This document shows positions 21,541 through 31,975 of a DNA stretch of 64,000 bases, in pieces. This stretch comes from Ornithodoros turicata. Its lineage: Eukaryota > Arthropoda > Arachnida > Ixodida > Argasidae. Numbering within the stretch: position 1 is the first letter of the stretch; each line of letters opens with the position of its first letter. Location of the stretch: NCBI RefSeq assembly GCF_037126465.1, contig NW_026999320.1, forward strand, positions 992,001 to 1,056,000. Direction: 5' to 3'. A model generated the notes under the pieces. It saw only the letters and a list, made by a program, of their open reading frames with translations, ran no database searches and was not told the origin of the DNA. A program made the position numbers and the translations under genes.

Positions 21541-22229
21541 AAACGGTATTTAAATATAAATATAAATACATTTTTCTTGCCTGTATTTAAATACGTATTT
21601 TAAATACATGTATTTATATGTTAAATACTATTTTAAATACAATGTATTTAAATACTGCCCATCGCTGGGCTGAGGTATGCCATACGAAACATCGGCAATT
21701 TTCCGTTCTCACCAAACTTTGCTGACGTCTCTTTCAGCAACGAAACGGGTTAGAATGGTTTTCTATATAGTGAACGATAGACAAACGATTTCTCATTAAA
21801 AGCGTACTTCACTTATGGATATGTGGCCTGCCGTTGAGGAGCTACGGTCGCTAAAAGATATGCAATTTTTGTCATATCTGCTGACTTTGGCGTTTTTCCT
21901 CAGCGTCCCTTTAAAGTTACACCGTTTTCGCTCCGTACAGGTATACTATAGTTCCCAGACTTTACGTGTGCTAGCTAAAAGGTCTGTGACGCGAATGAAA
22001 TGGCATCAGTAAGGCTGCAAATTCGCCAGAAAAAAAAATATGTCGCGAAGACGGCACCACCTTACCCGCTCTGTAGACTGGTTGATCGTAGGAAGTTCCG
22101 GGAACCTGCTTTCGTCTTCACTGAAAGTCATTTACAACATATATCGTTTTTTTCACTGAAATAAAAAAAAGGAAATCGACTTTAAATCGACCAAGGCGGA
22201 CCTTGGTCGATTGAAAGTGGGATTACCCA

Positions 22230-22773
22230 CCTATATATGAAAGAATGCTCCATCTGATAGTTGAAGGTGACCTCTGTTTTATGGATTCATGCCTGACAAT
22301 GATCGTGCAGAGCTTCTACCTCTTGTTTGGCGAGCACTTTTGCAGGAACTGGAATAGTTCTGTCTCTCTAGCTCGAAGCAGGTTACTGTCGCCTACAGCA
22401 GCACTGTATCGTGCAAAAGATGTTTCATACCACACGTGGTATCCTGCTGCCGAAGCATTATGACTAGACCCCTAAGCTGTAAGCTTTTGTTGTTTCCAAC
22501 ATTCTGAGGTTGAACGTTTGGTACTGTCACAGGTTTTGCGAAAGAAGATAAAAATGTTATATTCAGCAAAAGCATAGCTTAACAGCTTAAGCTCAAGGTA
22601 AACGAGGGTTCTCCTTTTACAACGAATGCAAGACAATAAATGGGTCACTGAATCTGCAGCATTTTCTGACGTGGACGAGCCAAAAAATGCCTTGTCAGAG
22701 GCGGTTCTCAGGTGTTTCCAGTTTTTACATTGACATTGACATTTATTTATTTTACCAAAATAAATGAAAATAC
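22230..22773. other. Flank between fold-back and LTR element
   Basis: No gene. Ends in ATAC (22770-22773), the target duplication of the LTR retrotransposon. Confidence 0.5.
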
Positions 22774-22902
22774 TGTAAGCAGGACAGTAGAGGCAGGATA
22801 GGAGGGCAAGAGACCGTTTACTGAGCGACGCTCAATATTCGAAAGCGGCGGGTGCTAACCGAACGATAGCGAAGCGGCTGCCCGTTGCTCGTCTTCTTCA
22901 CA
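22774..22902 (-). repeat. 3' LTR
   Basis: TGTAAGCAGG...CTTCTTCACA, 129 bp, matching 27862-27990 except CTAACCG/CTAACCC. The short length is unusual for gypsy but the TG...CA ends and flanking ATAC define it well. The stop codon of pol lies inside the LTR at 22855. Confidence 0.93.
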
Positions 22903-25900
22903 TCTCCCCCGGGGCAAAGAGGGAGCCATCCTGGCGATCGCTCCGGTGTTTGGGGACGGGAGGACACACGGTTTTAGCCGGGAGACGTGGATGACGTCGG
23001 AGCCGCGGTGTCGGGCGTCGGGCGGGGAGTGCACAGGCTCAACGGCGTAATTGACATCAGAAACCCGCTGCACGATTCTGTAAGGGCCGGTGTAGCGGCA
23101 TGAAAATTTGGGGGAGAATCCGGGCTTCCGTCGAGGTACCCAAAGCCAGACCAGATCGCCAACTTTGTGAGACACAACACGGTGCGTCTCATCGTAGCGC
23201 TGTTTCGCTGCAGCTTGGGAGTCGTAGGTACGGCAGCGGGCGATTTGACGGCATTCCTCGGAGCATGAGGTCGCCTCTTCAAGTGTCGGGTTGTTGGCGC
23301 TACAAGGGGGATACGGAAACATGGTGTCGATGGTACAAACGGGGTTTCGGCCGTAAAGGAGGTAAAATGGGCTGTAGCGTGTCGTGGACTGGACCGCCGT
23401 ATTGTAAGCGAACGTGATGTAAGGGAGAATGGCATCCCAATTGTCATGTTGCGCCGACACATAAAAGGCGATCATGTCGGCGAGAGTGCGGTTGAAACGT
23501 TCTGTGAGACCGTTCGTCTGAGGATGGTAAGCGGTGGTAGGCTTGTGGACGACCGCGCAGGCACGGAAGATGTCGCGCAGTAAAGTGGCGAGGAAGGAGC
23601 GACCACGGTCGCTGATGAGGACGCGAGGGGCGCCGTGGCGAAGTAGAATGTGAGATATGAAAAAGGCAGCTATTTCCTGAGATGTACCAGAAGCGAGGGC
23701 TGCAGTCTCGACATACCGTGTGCTGTGGTCGATTGCAACGATTACCCAACGCTTTCCAGTAGACGATGTGGGAAGAGGACCAAACAAGTCGAGACCGATG
23801 CGATCAAAAGGTAGTTGCGGCGGCTCAAGAGGATGAAGGAGGCCAGGGCTAGGAGAGGGCGCAGGCTTCTGCTGTTGGCAAGCCAAGCAGGAGTTCACGT
23901 AGCTCAGTACAGTGGAATACATGCGGGGCCAGAAATACCGCTGACGGACGCGCTGGTATGTTTTGTAAAAGCCAAGGTGGCCCGCGGTGGCATCGTCGTG
24001 TAAAGCGCGAAGGATGCGCGCACGGAGCGTCCGAGGAACCGCTAATAGCAAGCGCTGGCCGTCCGGGCAATAGTTCTTTTTGTACAAGACGCCGTCCGAC
24101 AAAACAAAGTTCCGAGCCCTCTTGAGAAGTTTCTTGTCAGATGTGGCGCCTTGACCGTCCAGAAGAGTTATTAAGGAAGAAAGGTTGGGGTCCTTCAGTT
24201 GTTCATGACGCAGAGAGCGGGCATCGTAGGACGTGAAAGGGCACACAGAGGCCACGCACGCAGTCGGTGATTCCGGAGGATCTGCAGTAGCATTCCTCGG
24301 GAGGGGACAGCGGGACAGGGCGTCGGCATCACAATGTTTCCTCCCGGATTTGAACTTGATGGTGATATCATACTCCTGAAGACGGAGAACCCAGCGGCCG
24401 AGTCGTCCAGATGGATCCCGCAAGGAGTGGAGCCAGCATAACGCGTGATGGTCCGTCACGACATCGAAGGGTCTACCATAAATATATGGGCGGAAGTGGC
24501 AAACGGCCCAGACGATCGCAAGACATTCTTTGTCAGTGGTGGAATAGTTCTGCTCAGCTTTCGTAAGGGTGCGGCTGGCGAACGCCACGGCGTGTTCCAT
24601 CGGAGCTCCAGGCAGGCGTTGTGCAAGCACGGCCCCGATACCCACGCCGCTGGCGTCTGTATGGATCTCGGTGGGAGCGGACGGATCAAAATGGCGGAGA
24701 ACAGGTGCGGAGGTCAACGTGGATTTGAGGCGTTCGAAGGCTTCCGTGCAGGCCTCTGACCACAAGAAGGGCGCGTCCTTGGAGAGTAAGGTGGTTAACG
24801 GGGCTGCTAGGGCGGCGAAACCACGAACAAAACGTCGGAAATAAGAGCAAAGTCCAATGAAACTGCGAAGCTCCTTGAGAGTCTTGGGTGCCGGAAATTC
24901 AGAAACAGCTTTGATCTTCTCGGGATCGGGGGAAATGCCCTCGTGGGAGACAACGTGGCCTAATACCTTGATTTGACGGTAGGCGAAATGGCATTTTTTG
25001 TGGTTGAGTTGCAGACCGGCGGCGACGAAGCAGTCGAATACAGCTTGAAGACGCTGGAGGTGGGTGGGAAAGTCTTTGGAGTATACAACTACATCGTCCA
25101 AGTAGCAGAGACAGATGTTCCATCGCAAGCCTCGGAGCACCGTATCCATCATTCGCTCAAAGGTAGCTGGGGCGTTGGATAGGCCGAAGGGCATGACGCG
25201 GAACTCGTACAAGCCGTCGGGAGTGGTAAACGCGGTCTTTTCGATATCGGATGGTTCCATTGGTATTTGCCAGTAGCCTGACCGGAGATCGAGGGAAGAG
25301 AAATACGTAGTGCCTTGAAGTGAATCCAGGGCGTCGTCAATGCGAGGCATGGGGTAGACGTCCCGGCGGGTAATTTTGTTAAGGCGACGATAGTCAACGC
25401 AGAAGCGAATGGAACCATCCTTTTTGGTGACAAGTACCACTGGAGACGCCCAAGGGCTGGAAGATGGCTGTATGACTCCTTTAGCTAACATGTCCTGGAC
25501 TTCCTTTTCAATGACTCGCCGCTCGGAAGCAGACACGCGGTAAGGTCTCTGTCGGACTGGCCGAGAATCTCCGGTGTCGATAGAATGCGTAACACCCCTG
25601 GCAACTCCTTGCCATGGCCGGCCGATGTCAAAGAGCGAAACATAGTCGTGAAGAAGGCGGAGCATATCGGGGTGGTGACATTCCTCGAGGTCGGTAGATA
25701 TCATTTTGTTTAGAGCGCTGGAGTCGGTAGCCGATAGGGGGGGCGGTGGGTCGTCGTTGGCGGCGAGCAGAGGCGTAACGGCAGGAGAACTGGGCGAGTC
25801 GAGCAATGCGGCAACGAACCCAGCCGGCAGCCAAACAGGCGCTCCCAATGTATTGGTGATGGGAATACAGGTTTCTCCATCCTTGATAGTGGACAAAGTA

Positions 25901-26601
25901 CACGGTGCAATAAGGCCTTTGCGAGCGAGGGGTGCGGGTTGAGGAATGACGAGAACTTCGGATGGGTATCCGCGAGTACCAGGAGGCGTTGCGAGGGGGA
26001 CAAATGAGGTAGCGCGTGCGGGAAGCGAAGTGTCTTGAACAACGTGGAGCTTGAAGGGCGGCGACTGTTCCGAAGTAGAAGCGCTGTAGGAGGGTAACTC
26101 GGCAAGCAGTACGTGTTCTCCGGCGCAGTCAATGAGAGCAGCATTCTCATGAAGGAAATCCCAACCCAATATGATGTCATTACAGCAAGAAGGAAGGACC
26201 GTGAACTCAACCGGATAATGAACCTCATGAACTGTGAGACGTGCAGTGCATTGTCCAATAGGTAGGAGGAGGTCGTTGCAGGCCGACTTAAGTATGCCAC
26301 CTGCAAATGGCGTAATTACTTTGCGCAAACGACGAGAAAATGGCAAGGACATCACGGAACAAACGGCTCCCGTATCAACAAGGGCGTGCACAGATACTCC
26401 GTCAATAGTTACGACGACGATGTTTCGAGGAGGAGTGTCAGTGGGGGGTGAACGCGCAGCCTGCCCTCCTCGGTCTATGACCGCGCCTACCGGTTTCCCT
26501 GTGAGGCAGGGGACTGGTGGGAAAGAGACCGTCGCTGTGGTGAGCGGCTCATGGCGGGAGACGGCGAACGACGTCGGGGAGGAGGCGAGCGTGTCCGGGG
26601 A
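22855..26601 (-). CDS. pol: Pol polyprotein (PR-RT-RNaseH-INT)
   Basis: Open from just after a stop at 26602-26604 to 22855. The first ATG-like codon in the frame (26391) is GTG, and the frame overlaps the 3' end of gag by about 115 nt in the -1 register, so expression by ribosomal frameshift is expected. Counting from 26391: protease VDTGA (5-9); RT about 280-480 with [11 protein letters not shown] (366-376), [11 protein letters not shown] (401-411) and catalytic YLDD (430-433); RNase H with TDASG (578-582), E622 and TDHHAL (646-651); integrase zinc module (H798, H805, C835, C838); catalytic D868, D928, E964 with 35 residues between the last two; C-terminal GPY/F-like module (RYTGPYRIV). No chromodomain. 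All catalytic residues are present. The product would copy element RNA in cytoplasmic particles and integrate it. Confidence 0.95.
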   Translation of the reverse strand, partial: SPDTLASSPTSFAVSRHEPLTTATVSFPPVPCLTGKPVGAVIDRGGQAARSPPTDTPPRNIVVVTIDGVSVHALVDTGAVCSVMSLPFSRRLRKVITPFAGGILKSACNDLLLPIGQCTARLTVHEVHYPVEFTVLPSCCNDIILGWDFLHENAALIDCAGEHVLLAELPSYSASTSEQSPPFKLHVVQDTSLPARATSFVPLATPPGTRGYPSEVLVIPQPAPLARKGLIAPCTLSTIKDGETCIPITNTLGAPVWLPAGFVAALLDSPSSPAVTPLLAANDDPPPPLSATDSSALNKMISTDLEECHHPDMLRLLHDYVSLFDIGRPWQGVARGVTHSIDTGDSRPVRQRPYRVSASERRVIEKEVQDMLAKGVIQPSSSPWASPVVLVTKKDGSIRFCVDYRRLNKITRRDVYPMPRIDDALDSLQGTTYFSSLDLRSGYWQIPMEPSDIEKTAFTTPDGLYEFRVMPFGLSNAPATFERMMDTVLRGLRWNICLCYLDDVVVYSKDFPTHLQRLQAVFDCFVAAGLQLNHKKCHFAYRQIKVLGHVVSHEGISPDPEKIKAVSEFPAPKTLKELRSFIGLCSYFRRFVRGFAALAAPLTTLLSKDAPFLWSEACTEAFERLKSTLTSAPVLRHFDPSAPTEIHTDASGVGIGAVLAQRLPGAPMEHAVAFASRTLTKAEQNYSTTDKECLAIVWAVCHFRPYIYGRPFDVVTDHHALCWLHSLRDPSGRLGRWVLRLQEYDITIKFKSGRKHCDADALSRCPLPRNATADPPESPTACVASVCPFTSYDARSLRHEQLKDPNLSSLITLLDGQGATSDKKLLKRARNFVLSDGVLYKKNYCPDGQRLLLAVPRTLRARILRALHDDATAGHLGFYKTYQRVRQRYFWPRMYSTVLSYVNSCLACQQQKPAPSPSPGLLHPLEPPQLPFDRIGLDLFGPLPTSSTGKRWVIVAIDHSTRYVETAALASGTSQEIAAFFISHILLRHGAPRVLISDRGRSFLATLLRDIFRACAVVHKPTTAYHPQTNGLTERFNRTLADMIAFYVSAQHDNWDAILPYITFAYNTAVQSTTRYSPFYLLYGRNPVCTIDTMFPYPPCSANNPTLEEATSCSEECRQIARCRTYDSQAAAKQRYDETHRVVSHKVGDLVWLWVPRRKPGFSPKFSCRYTGPYRIVQRVSDVNYAVEPVHSPPDARHRGSDVIHVSRLKPCVLPSPNTGAIARMAPSLPRGRCEEDEQRAAASLSFG
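22903..22912 (-). promoter_or_regulatory. Polypurine tract
   Basis: On the minus strand CCGGGGGAGA immediately precedes the 3' LTR. This is the expected plus-strand primer site, though the tract is short. Confidence 0.6.
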
Positions 26602-27752
26602 TTAGGATCATCGATGTAATAGCCGTCTGTTCGGTAGGGAGAGGTTGGTGGAAAGTTGGCCGGAAACTGACGACCACGAAAAGAAAAAGGGGCAAATGGC
26701 TCCTGGAGCGTCTCGGCGTCCCGTCTGCGACGACGACAGAATCTCGCTATGTGGCCACGTATTCCACAGTAAAAACAGGTGCGGGAATCCAGAGCACGAG
26801 GCGGCCGGTATGCAACAGCGGCGCACGCGTGGTCGCACGTAGGGGCCACTGGAGCACAGGGAGGAGGGCCATCACAGGTCGTTTGGGGCGACGTACGACG
26901 CACCATATCAGCGTAAGTGGGCTTGGGGGCCGGCGTAGACGGAAGGCTGAGGACTGAGGCCACCTCCTGACGTACAATATCGTGCAGAGGCGATGGTAGA
27001 ACAGGGGGCACCGGCGTGTGAAGTTGCAGCCGGTCTGGCGTTGGATCGACTGAATAGCGATGAACCTCGGCAAGTTCTTCGCGGATGATATCGCGTATCA
27101 TGGCCCGTAAGTTGTCCTGGAACAGAGGGTCAGCATATGACACTGTTGCGCTCGCCGGTGCCGGAAGGATATGCTGGATGCGGGAGCTGCGGGCATCCTG
27201 TAGCTGACGGCATAGTTGAACGGCATCTTCCACGGTCGCTGGCGATTTCGTGACGAGCAGTTGAAATGCGTCTTCCGCAATACCGCGCATGATGTGCTTG
27301 ATCTTGTCTGAGTCGGGCATATGCGGGTCGACCTTGGAACACAAGCATAACACGTCTTCGATGTAGGACGTGTATGATTCTTGGGAGTGCTGCATTCGCT
27401 GCGAGAGTTTGTGCTGGGCGTCCGCTTTCTTGTATGCCGGGCGGCCGAAGAGCTCCCGAGCGCGTTGGCAGAACACAGGCCAGGTGGCAAGATCAGCTTC
27501 GTGGTTCAGGAACCAAGTTTTCGCGAGGTCGGTAAGATAGAACGCGACATTGGTGATTTTCATGGTGTCATCCCACAGGTTGTGTTTGCTCACGCGGTCG
27601 AAAGCGGCTAGCCAGTCCTCTATGTCACAAGAGTCAGCCCCAGAAAAGAATGGAGGATCGCGTTGGCGGAGCGCAGGGGCGGGCCGAGGAGAGGAGGATG
27701 GCTGGGCATCCCCAGCAGGAGGAGAAGATCTCTCAGCATGATTTTGTAGCAT
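26487..27752 (-). CDS. gag: Gag with CCHC zinc knuckle
   Basis: The open frame begins at 27860 next to the LTR, but that first codon is TTG. The first ATG is at 27752 (peptide [12 protein letters not shown]), giving a 421-codon protein. A conserved retrotransposon capsid region ([20 protein letters not shown] onward) lies at about residues 34-190 of the ATG-led protein, a Pro-rich linker follows, then one CCHC knuckle ([14 protein letters not shown]) followed by an Arg-rich stretch and an SR/SP-rich tail. Family role: assembles the cytoplasmic particle and packages element RNA. The frame ends at TAG 26487-26489, four codons after the start of a slippery heptamer. Confidence 0.92.
   Translation of the reverse strand: MLQNHAERSSPPAGDAQPSSSPRPAPALRQRDPPFFSGADSCDIEDWLAAFDRVSKHNLWDDTMKITNVAFYLTDLAKTWFLNHEADLATWPVFCQRARELFGRPAYKKADAQHKLSQRMQHSQESYTSYIEDVLCLCSKVDPHMPDSDKIKHIMRGIAEDAFQLLVTKSPATVEDAVQLCRQLQDARSSRIQHILPAPASATVSYADPLFQDNLRAMIRDIIREELAEVHRYSVDPTPDRLQLHTPVPPVLPSPLHDIVRQEVASVLSLPSTPAPKPTYADMVRRTSPQTTCDGPPPCAPVAPTCDHACAAVAYRPPRALDSRTCFYCGIRGHIARFCRRRRRDAETLQEPFAPFSFRGRQFPANFPPTSPYRTDGYYIDDPNPRTRSPPPRRRSPSPAMSRSPQRRSLSHQSPASQGNR
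26493..26499 (-). promoter_or_regulatory. -1 ribosomal frameshift heptamer G_GGA_AAC
   Basis: In the gag frame the final codons are CAG GGA AAC CGG TAG, so GGGAAAC sits in the X_XXY_YYZ register required for a -1 slip. Slipping enters exactly the frame of pol, which is open from 26601. GGGAAAC is an established slippery sequence in retroviruses. A downstream structure was not modelled. Confidence 0.85.
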
Positions 27753-27861
27753 GGCGACTGCTCGCAAAACTCGTCCGGAGCGAAGTTCCAGGTCAGTCAG
27801 TAGGCGAGGGAAGCAACGATAAAATCGTCTCGAGGATGGGAGCGGCCGCACCTCCACCAAA

Positions 27862-27990
27862 TGTAAGCAGGACAGTAGAGGCAGGATAGGAGGGCAAGAG
27901 ACCGTTTACTGAGCGACGCTCAATATTCGAAAGCGGCGGGTGCTAACCCAACGATAGCGAAGCGGCTGCCCGTTGCTCGTCTTCTTCACA
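27862..27990 (-). repeat. 5' LTR
   Basis: Mate of 22774-22902, followed by ATAC. On the minus strand the sequence after the LTR begins TTTGGTGGAGGTG; a TGG start is usual for a primer-binding site, but I cannot assign the tRNA with confidence. Confidence 0.93.
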
Positions 27991-28309
27991 ATACATAGAT
28001 GAATATACACATAGAGGAACCAGAGGGAGTTATTCATGGATGGTAGTGCAAATAGTAGGGTAAAAACAGGTTCTATCGTGTACCCTTCAGCACAGGGCCT
28101 TGACTGTAATTAGTGTCCCATTGGTTCAACGTAGGTACATACCCTCCAAAAATTTGAGCAAAGTAGCAGATCAAAAGGCTTTTGAAACAGTGTTGATGTG
28201 TTCACACTGTGAGGTGCCACAACATGGCAATGCAAAATGTATTTTGTGTTTGCCAGAAAATGACTTTAGTTCTTTCTTTTCAGCTTTCTAGTCAGTGACT
28301 GAAGCATGT

Positions 28310-29626
28310 TGCACCGTGCTTCTTTGAAACAACATGTAAAGAAAGAACTGGTGAAGTGCCCAAAAGAACCACAACGTGCCATTCTCTGGAAGCTTCCGTT
28401 GAAGAAGCTGAAAGGGCCAGCGACCAGTATTCCCTTGTGCTGTTCTACAAGCTGTGATGCCCATCCAGTGACGTCAGCAAGGAAGCTGTTGCACTGCGAT
28501 GTTCCTCTTTTTTTCTTATGATGTTGAGGTGGCTCTGCAAGCAGGGTCACGAATCACATTTTTTCCAAATTTGTGTTCTCATTTCTCTCCCGATTTCCAA
28601 AACTGAAGCAACGGGGTGGTGATGCTCTCATTCGCACATTCTGCTGTTTTCTAGAAGGATAGAAATCCCCGAACCCACCGGATGAGCGACCTATACTCTC
28701 TAACCAAGATACCCTTCATTACTGCAGGCGAACAATGTAGAACTCGAGAGAATCCCGCAAATACGGGGGGATGAGATATGTGTATTTCAGTGTATTTTAA
28801 ATATAAATACGCCTAAAGCGGACATTATTTGTTAACCCGTTCCTTGAAGAAACCTATTTCATAAGCATTTTCAAGCAGCTGAAGGCTCAGGGATGAGTAA
28901 GCCCTCATGCTGTATTCGGAATGTAATGTTTATATATTTGAATATGCTCAACCAACGACTTCAGCAAGCAAGCTGTTGCATCTGATGTTCCGTATTTTTT
29001 TCATTTTGTAAAATGATGTTAAAGTGGCTATGGGAGCAGTGTTGTTCACCCATTGTTTAAAGGGTATATCTTACAAACCTGTTTCATAAACCTTTCCAAA
29101 CAGCCGAAAGCTGAGCGACGTGTAATCTCTTGGGCTGTATTAGGACAAGTAGTCTTAATTACTGGCCATTTTTTGAAGAACCCAAAGAACTGTGTTGTTT
29201 GAAGCATATATATTTTTAGAAACTTACGTTCATGCAGCTGAAAGGCGGTGGGATGAGTAAGCCCTCGTGCTGCATTAGGAATGTGATATAACATCTCTAG
29301 TGTGAGCAGTAAATGTTTTGATTTGCACTCGACCTCCAAAAGTGGACAATATTCTACTTTGAAATAGCATCAACGGAAGTGAAGAAAGAAGTCCTCAAGC
29401 ACCCGAAAGAATCAGAATGTGCCATTCTCTTGACACTTACGTTGAAGAAGCTGAAGGGTCAGGGACCAGTATTCCCTTGTGCTCTGATTTGCATTTCTTT
29501 GCAAGCTGTGATACCCAACGAATGACTTCAGCAAGGAAGCTGTCGCACTGTGATATATATGTTCCTCTCTTTTTTGTTGTTGTTGTAAACTGATGTTGAA
29601 GTGGCTCTGCGAGCAATATTTGTTAA
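28310..29626 (+). repeat. Degenerate tandem array, about 240-280 bp unit
   Basis: Recurring blocks: CAGCTGAAGG-like, GATGAGTAAGCCCTC, ACTTCAGCAAG(G/C)AAGCTGTTGCA and GTTGAAGTGGCTCTGCGAGCA. Units start near 28,310, 28,835, 29,060 and 29,360. The array resumes at 33,437-33,545 after a 3.8 kb insertion. Units are heavily diverged and no ORF is conserved among them. Confidence 0.65.
28543..28822 (+). repeat. 280-bp duplicated segment, copy 2
   Basis: Near-identical to 21261-21540. It interrupts a tandem-array unit between ...CTGCAAGC and CATTATTTGTTAACCC, so it arrived after the array formed. It includes hAT subterminal ATTTAAATA words but no hAT ends or 8-bp duplication. Confidence 0.9.
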
Positions 29627-30204
29627 GAGGGGATATCACCGAGGAGCCATCTCCGATTCACGACTTTGTCGCATGTAGATGGCGCCACACAAACATCCGG
29701 GTCTCATCAAGGTGAAAGCTCTAATGAATACCCCTGTTACGAGTTTCTCCTCCGCGGGATTGTGTAGTTCCATAATACACATGTGACCTCCTTGACTATT
29801 GAGGAGCAGGGATCTCCCGTCATGTGTGGGTTGCCAGGGTCAACTGAGCTAAAGGAAAAAAGACAGGTCCGACCAAGGCGAATTCTTCTTCATTGTCTCC
29901 TTGTGGACAGCATCTCCAGACTTATGGGGTTGATGTTATCTTAGCTTTCCTAAGCTTTCCATGTCTGAGTTCTTCGACACCAGCACGCAAAGTCGAAGTG
30001 TTACGTTTCGTTCGCCGCGCTTATTTTTTAAAAATTATATTGACCTGCTGATGTTTCTTTGGCTGGGAGTTGCAAAACATTTCGCAGATAGACGCTAGGC
30101 TTTCGTAAAGCCAAGTGCTGTGTATTCACAGAAAAAGTGTGGTGCATTGATTGATTACATTACCATATAGAATTTCTCCAATCTGCAAAACACACACGCA
30201 AGCG

Positions 30205-30300
30205 AACCTATGCTTGATTAACGATGAAAGAAGAAAGTCACTGAAAAGGTTAGCCAGCTGTAGGACTCGAACCCACATCTTAGTTCTTTCATGTCTATGC
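30205..30300 (-). repeat. tRNA-derived SINE copy
   Basis: On the minus strand GGGTTCGAGTCCTACAGCTG (B box plus flank), then GGCTAACCTTTTCAGTGACT. It matches the 6.2 kb copy on the opposite strand through the CTTTCATC tail. No cloverleaf. Confidence 0.55.
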
Positions 30301-31194
30301 TTGATGTTTACGAGTCTCATACCATTTTTTATTTCTGCTTTATTGGAAACGGTCACAATCGGGCAGGGGGACACAAATAGGCGACAAAACACTTTTGTTT
30401 AGAACTTCTACTACGATGTCATACCTTCGTCCTATTCGATGTCTGACTTATGGGTGACGGAATAAATGGTCCTAGAATATGAACCCACAGAAGAAAAAGA
30501 AAAAGGCCATGGCAGTAAAAGAGTCGCAGTCGGTAAATTGTGAGCGATATCGTTGGGTGAGCTCTTGTCCGATGAGCGATTGTCGGCGCCCTGGTGAGCT
30601 TCATTCCGATAGAAATTAATTCGCAGGGGCACTACATGCGAAACGAATTGTAAATAGCTGTATTCGAAACGAATATGCGAAATTTTTCTTCTTCTTTTTT
30701 TTTGTTTGGTTTTTCAGCTGAAGGGGAGACCACTGGTTATTTTCATATCTTTGTAATTCACGAACAGCACAGGTCAGATAAAGGTTTTTCAGTTGTCTTC
30801 TCATACTTCAATTGTAGATTAACCGTATCATCAGCAGAAGCGGAGTTGTAAGGGCAATGAAACAATTGAATAAATGTGTGTTCAGCTTTTATTATCCATG
30901 AAACATCGACACAGAAAAGTCTGACCAACAGATGAAAAAAAACTAGCTTCCAGCGAACGATCGCTAGCGAACTAGTGCAGCGAGTCATATCGATTTTATG
31001 TTTAACTCTGAATCAAATGTAGATTTCATTAATCCATTAACACACGAAAGAAGAAAAAGAAGAAGAAAAGAAACAAGAACCTACGTCTCCCAATTTCAAC
31101 AAATCGGAAGATCGAATGGTACCACTCGGTCGGCTTTGATGTGCTTCATCGGCGATCTGCAACTACGCCCCTGCATTTTTGTCCGCGCAGTACT

Positions 31195-31975
31195 CTCGGG
31201 CGGACTTGTGCGTAACTCGTTGCTAGTAATTGCGTTAGTTGTAATCAATTACTTTTCTGAGGTATTTTTGAGCAATCAGTTACTTTACTGTGAAATTAAG
31301 TTTTCGAGTAATCAGTTAGTTTACTGTGAAAGTAATTTTTCCAGTAATCAATGACGTTTCCGAGTAATCGATTACCCAGTAGTTGGTTACTTTTCTGGCA
31401 GAGATTAACTTGTCTTTCTGATGTTCTGCACCAAGTCAAGCCCGTCAGCCTTAGTTCGGCCGTTCTTTTTTAGTGACTCTAGTTCTACTATAGCAAGCGG
31501 AGGTCGTTGTAATAACGTTCTGCAATCTCAGGGTCTCTCTCCCAAATCCCTTCCTACACCAGAGGTGTGGTACATGACGCTTTTGGGGTGAGTCATGGGG
31601 AAGTTCCACGCAATGTTCTCCCACAATCGGGTCAATGGCTTCCGGGGCCATAAATATAGTAGCCGTACAGATCTACCTCTTCTACGCGTTTGTGTTTTTT
31701 GCTGTTCTTCAGCTGTTCCGCTGTTGAACAGCTTTTTCTTTTCCTTTTCTTTCTTTCTTTTCTTCTTTTTTTTTTCTTGAGGCACACAAGGACGGGTATA
31801 ATTTGCGTGAATGTAGAGTAACGACCGGAGTAACGCGTTACTTTTCTACTCGTTACTCAATCACATTTGGAGTCGAGTAATTGGTAACGGTAATCAGTTA
31901 GCTTTTGCGATGAAGTAACGGTAACGGTAATCAATTACTTTTGTCGAGTAACGGGCACAAGACTGCTTGAGGGGC
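31195..31975. mobile_element. MITE with GTAATCGATTAC/AGTAACGCGTTACT words
   Basis: Both ends (31,210-31,400 and 31,800-31,970) are tiled with GTAAT(C)/GTTACT words, including the perfect palindromes GTAATCGATTAC (31364-31375) and AGTAACGCGTTACT (31829-31842). Candidate inverted ends are GGACTTGTGCGTAACTCG and the complement of GTCTTGTGCCCGTTACTCG. An 8-bp duplication is not convincing. The middle contains a long pyrimidine run (31,735-31,780). Confidence 0.55.

Larger units (their letters stand above)
20502..21667. mobile_element. hAT-type element nested in fold-back arm (TSD GGCTGAGG)
   Basis: Termini CAGAGATGGGCA (20502) and TGCCCATCGCTG (ending 21667) are flanked by the 8-bp direct repeat GGCTGAGG (20494-20501 and 21668-21675). 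An 8-bp duplication and CAG...CTG ends are diagnostic of hAT. The left fold-back arm (RC of about 19,220-19,250) supplies the uninterrupted sequence and confirms both borders. Both subterminal regions are tiled with AGTATTTAAATACT-type palindromic words. Non-autonomous: no transposase is visible. Confidence 0.88.
18703..22229. mobile_element. Giant fold-back element, arms about 1.1 kb
   Basis: Left arm 18703 to about 19785, right arm from about 19930 to 22229 (excluding a nested hAT insertion). Termini are TGGGTAATTCCA and the reverse complement of TGGGTAATCCCA. Matching internal blocks include the 18,780-18,900 segment against 22,040-22,120, CACTCGAAAGTGGAGTCGGA near 20,325 against its complement near 19,400, and GCTGCAAAAAAGTAACA near 19,730 against its complement near 19,970. 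The loop is only about 150 bp. Arms differ by scattered substitutions and small indels, so the copy is not recent. No ORF of recognisable function; a transcript would form a hairpin about 1 kb long. Confidence 0.8.
22774..27990 (-). mobile_element. Ty3/gypsy LTR retrotransposon, nearly intact
   Basis: A 5,217-bp element with 129-bp LTRs starting TG and ending CA, one LTR mismatch seen, and the 4-bp duplication ATAC on both sides (22770-22773, 27991-27994). The minus strand encodes gag then pol in the order PR-RT-RNaseH-INT, i.e. the Ty3/gypsy order. No env-like frame follows pol. A purine tract precedes the 3' LTR. Near-identical LTRs and open frames point to recent insertion. Confidence 0.95.

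Noticed and set aside
23100..25200. Plus-strand and alternative minus-strand frames across gag-pol
   Set aside because: Shadows of the polyprotein in GC-rich sequence; no independent motifs.
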